A stretch of 6,292 nucleotides of DNA from Actinomycetota bacterium (GTDB taxonomy: Bacteria > Actinomycetota > Acidimicrobiia > Acidimicrobiales > Ilumatobacteraceae), in assembly GCA_009704425.1 (NCBI GenBank), contig WLEG01000110.1, positions 1-6,292 on the forward strand. The letters run 5' to 3'. The position numbers and the translations under genes are program-made. This document shows positions 5,188 to 6,292 of this stretch, piece by piece (position 1 is the stretch's first letter; each line of letters begins with the position of its first letter). The notes beneath the pieces are model-generated. The model was not told where the DNA came from, did not search any database, and saw nothing but the letters and a program-made list of their open reading frames with translations.

Positions 5188-6292
5188 GGCATGAAGAAGC
5201 CGGTGGCGTCGACGATCACATCTGCGCGCCCGTACACGTGGAAGCACACGTCGCCGGTGTGGGGCCCCGTGCGTGGCACCTTGACGATGACCGCGTTGGC
5301 CACGGTCTGCCCAGTGCGGAAATTGAGCGTGCTGGCCTCGGGTCGGGGTGCGTCGCAGGGATACACGGTGACGTAGCCACCCGCGGCCGGCGCCACGGTG
5401 TTGGTGACGGTCACGTTCAGGGCGATCGCGCCGAGGCCGAGGAACTCGACGAAGTCGACGTCGAGGGCGACGGTGGTGTCGTCGACCGGCTGTCGCGCCA
5501 CGTTGACACCCTCGCGGGTGTTCATGATGCGCACCGGGGTGACGCTGGTGTATCGCGACCCGTCGGCGAACCAACCGTTCACGTCCACCAGGATGTCGGC
5601 GCCTCCGAACACGTAGAAGCAGATCTCACCATCGGCGGGAACGGTGGCGATGACCGCGTTGGGGACGATCGCGTTCGGCGTGAAATTCAGGTTCGAGGCG
5701 TCGGGGCGTTGGGGTGCGTCGCACGGATACACCGTGAGATAGCCGGGATGCACACCGGTGGTGGTGTTCACGGCCGTGACGTTTAGCGACACGGCGGACA
5801 CACCCGACAGCGGTACGCCCCCCTTGCCGAGGACGTTCAGGCGGACGTTGTCGTCGACCACCCGTCGTTGCACGGCGTTCACTCCGTTGCGGGTGCTCAT
5901 GATGCGCGACGGAGCCAGCGCGGTGAACCCCGACCACCGTGCCGACCACCCACCCACGTCGGCGATCAGATGCGCGGACCCGAACACGTGGAAGCACACG
6001 CGACCATCGGCCGAGAGTGGAGCCAGCACCGCGTTGGCCACGATCTGGTTGGTGCGGAAGTTCAGGTTGCTGGCGTCGGGCAACGGCACGTCGCACGGGA
6101 ACACGGTGACGTAGCCACCGGCGTCCGGCGCCACGGCGGCGTCGACGGTGACGTTCAAGGTCACCGCGGCCACACCCGACGTCGGAATGCCGTTGGTGCC
6201 GGCGACCTGCAGTGACAGGGTCGTGTTCGTCACCTTGGCGACGGGAGCGCCGATGCCGTTACGCGTGTCGAGCACGCGAACCGGCGTCATGG
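5184..6292 (-). CDS. Secreted or surface repeat protein, C-terminal three repeats (5' end outside the window)
   Basis: At least 368 residues visible, with no recognised enzyme domain. The first visible Met (6290) is almost certainly internal. It falls where the later repeats read LAPSRIMSTR and VTPVRIMNTR, so the gene continues past the right edge. Any signal peptide and N-terminal catalytic domain are not visible. The protein is three tandem units of about 120-125 residues, rich in Val, Thr, Asn and Gly and predicted to be all beta. Each has an [LM]xTR turn, LNVT, GY[VL]TV[FY]PCD, LNF and a closing DVxGW-like strand. Each unit has exactly two Cys (66/99, 190/224, 312/349), fitting one disulfide per repeat and hence export. 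Similar repeats are familiar from C-termini of secreted actinobacterial proteases and wall hydrolases. The protein ends exactly at the end of a repeat, 29 bp before map. Confidence 0.85.
   Translation of the reverse strand, partial: MTPVRVLDTRNGIGAPVAKVTNTTLSLQVAGTNGIPTSGVAAVTLNVTVDAAVAPDAGGYVTVFPCDVPLPDASNLNFRTNQIVANAVLAPLSADGRVCFHVFGSAHLIADVGGWSARWSGFTALAPSRIMSTRNGVNAVQRRVVDDNVRLNVLGKGGVPLSGVSAVSLNVTAVNTTTGVHPGYLTVYPCDAPQRPDASNLNFTPNAIVPNAVIATVPADGEICFYVFGGADILVDVNGWFADGSRYTSVTPVRIMNTREGVNVARQPVDDTTVALDVDFVEFLGLGAIALNVTVTNTVAPAAGGYVTVYPCDAPRPEASTLNFRTGQTVANAVIVKVPRTGPHTGDVCFHVYGRADVIVDATGFFMP
5187..6292 (-). repeat. Three tandem protein-coding repeats, about 365-375 bp each
   Basis: In-frame tandem repeats inside the secreted protein gene. 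Unit 1 is 5928-6292 (cut by the edge), unit 2 is 5553-5927 and unit 3 is 5187-5552. At protein level the core AGGYVTV-PCD through VANAV is the best conserved part. Short DNA identities remain, for example the antisense string CACGGTGACGTAGCCACC in units 1 and 3. Elsewhere the units have diverged, so the duplication is old and maintained as protein structure rather than recent DNA copying. Confidence 0.8.

Noticed and set aside
5103..5786. Plus-strand open frame antisense to the repeat protein
   Set aside because: Its own apparent repeats are just the mirror of the real repeats. The minus-strand frame has coherent beta-repeat motifs and paired cysteines.
5187..6292. Tandem repeats as a CRISPR array or minisatellite
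   Set aside because: The units are about 370 bp, in frame, diverged at DNA level and conserved at protein level. They are a repeated protein domain, not short direct repeats with spacers.

Overview
The window is GC-rich chromosomal DNA with strong G/C preference at third codon positions. It carries housekeeping genes, four GTG starts and almost no Shine-Dalgarno sequences. The pantothenate kinase closely resembles the actinobacterial CoaA type. The SEC-C-tagged methionine aminopeptidase and the secreted protein with repeats of the LDTR...LNVT...TVYPCD...DVxGW kind together suggest an actinobacterium, probably of the Acidimicrobiia. That placement is an inference from protein resemblance. No ribosomal RNA or other taxonomic marker is present.

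Layout from left to right: (1) the 3' three quarters of dnaB on the plus strand, truncated by the window start. (2) A short gap with a candidate bidirectional terminator, then a convergent VOC-family (glyoxalase/extradiol dioxygenase fold) gene on the minus strand. (3) A 44-bp divergent promoter region, then a plus-strand pair: a 68-residue two-helix membrane protein overlapping (GTGA) an HD-domain 5'-deoxynucleotidase-like gene. (4) That pair collides tail to tail, with an 11-bp overlap, with a minus-strand gene run. In its transcription order the run is a secreted three-repeat protein (5' end beyond the right edge), map, coaA, and a single-pass membrane protein of unknown function. The gaps are 29, 11 and 12 bp.

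Functionally the window covers replication (DnaB), N-terminal methionine removal (MAP), coenzyme A synthesis (CoaA) and nucleotide clean-up (HD hydrolase). It also holds an unassigned VOC enzyme and two envelope or secreted proteins of unknown role. map-coaA-membrane protein look like one transcription unit. There is no sign of mobile elements, CRISPR, phage, defence genes or RNA genes. I found no convincing undescribed multi-gene system. The points most worth a second look are the two unassigned envelope proteins, the microprotein coupled to the HD hydrolase, and -10-like hexamers placed 6-7 nt before start codons, which suggest leaderless transcripts. There is no gene-free stretch longer than about 45 bp.
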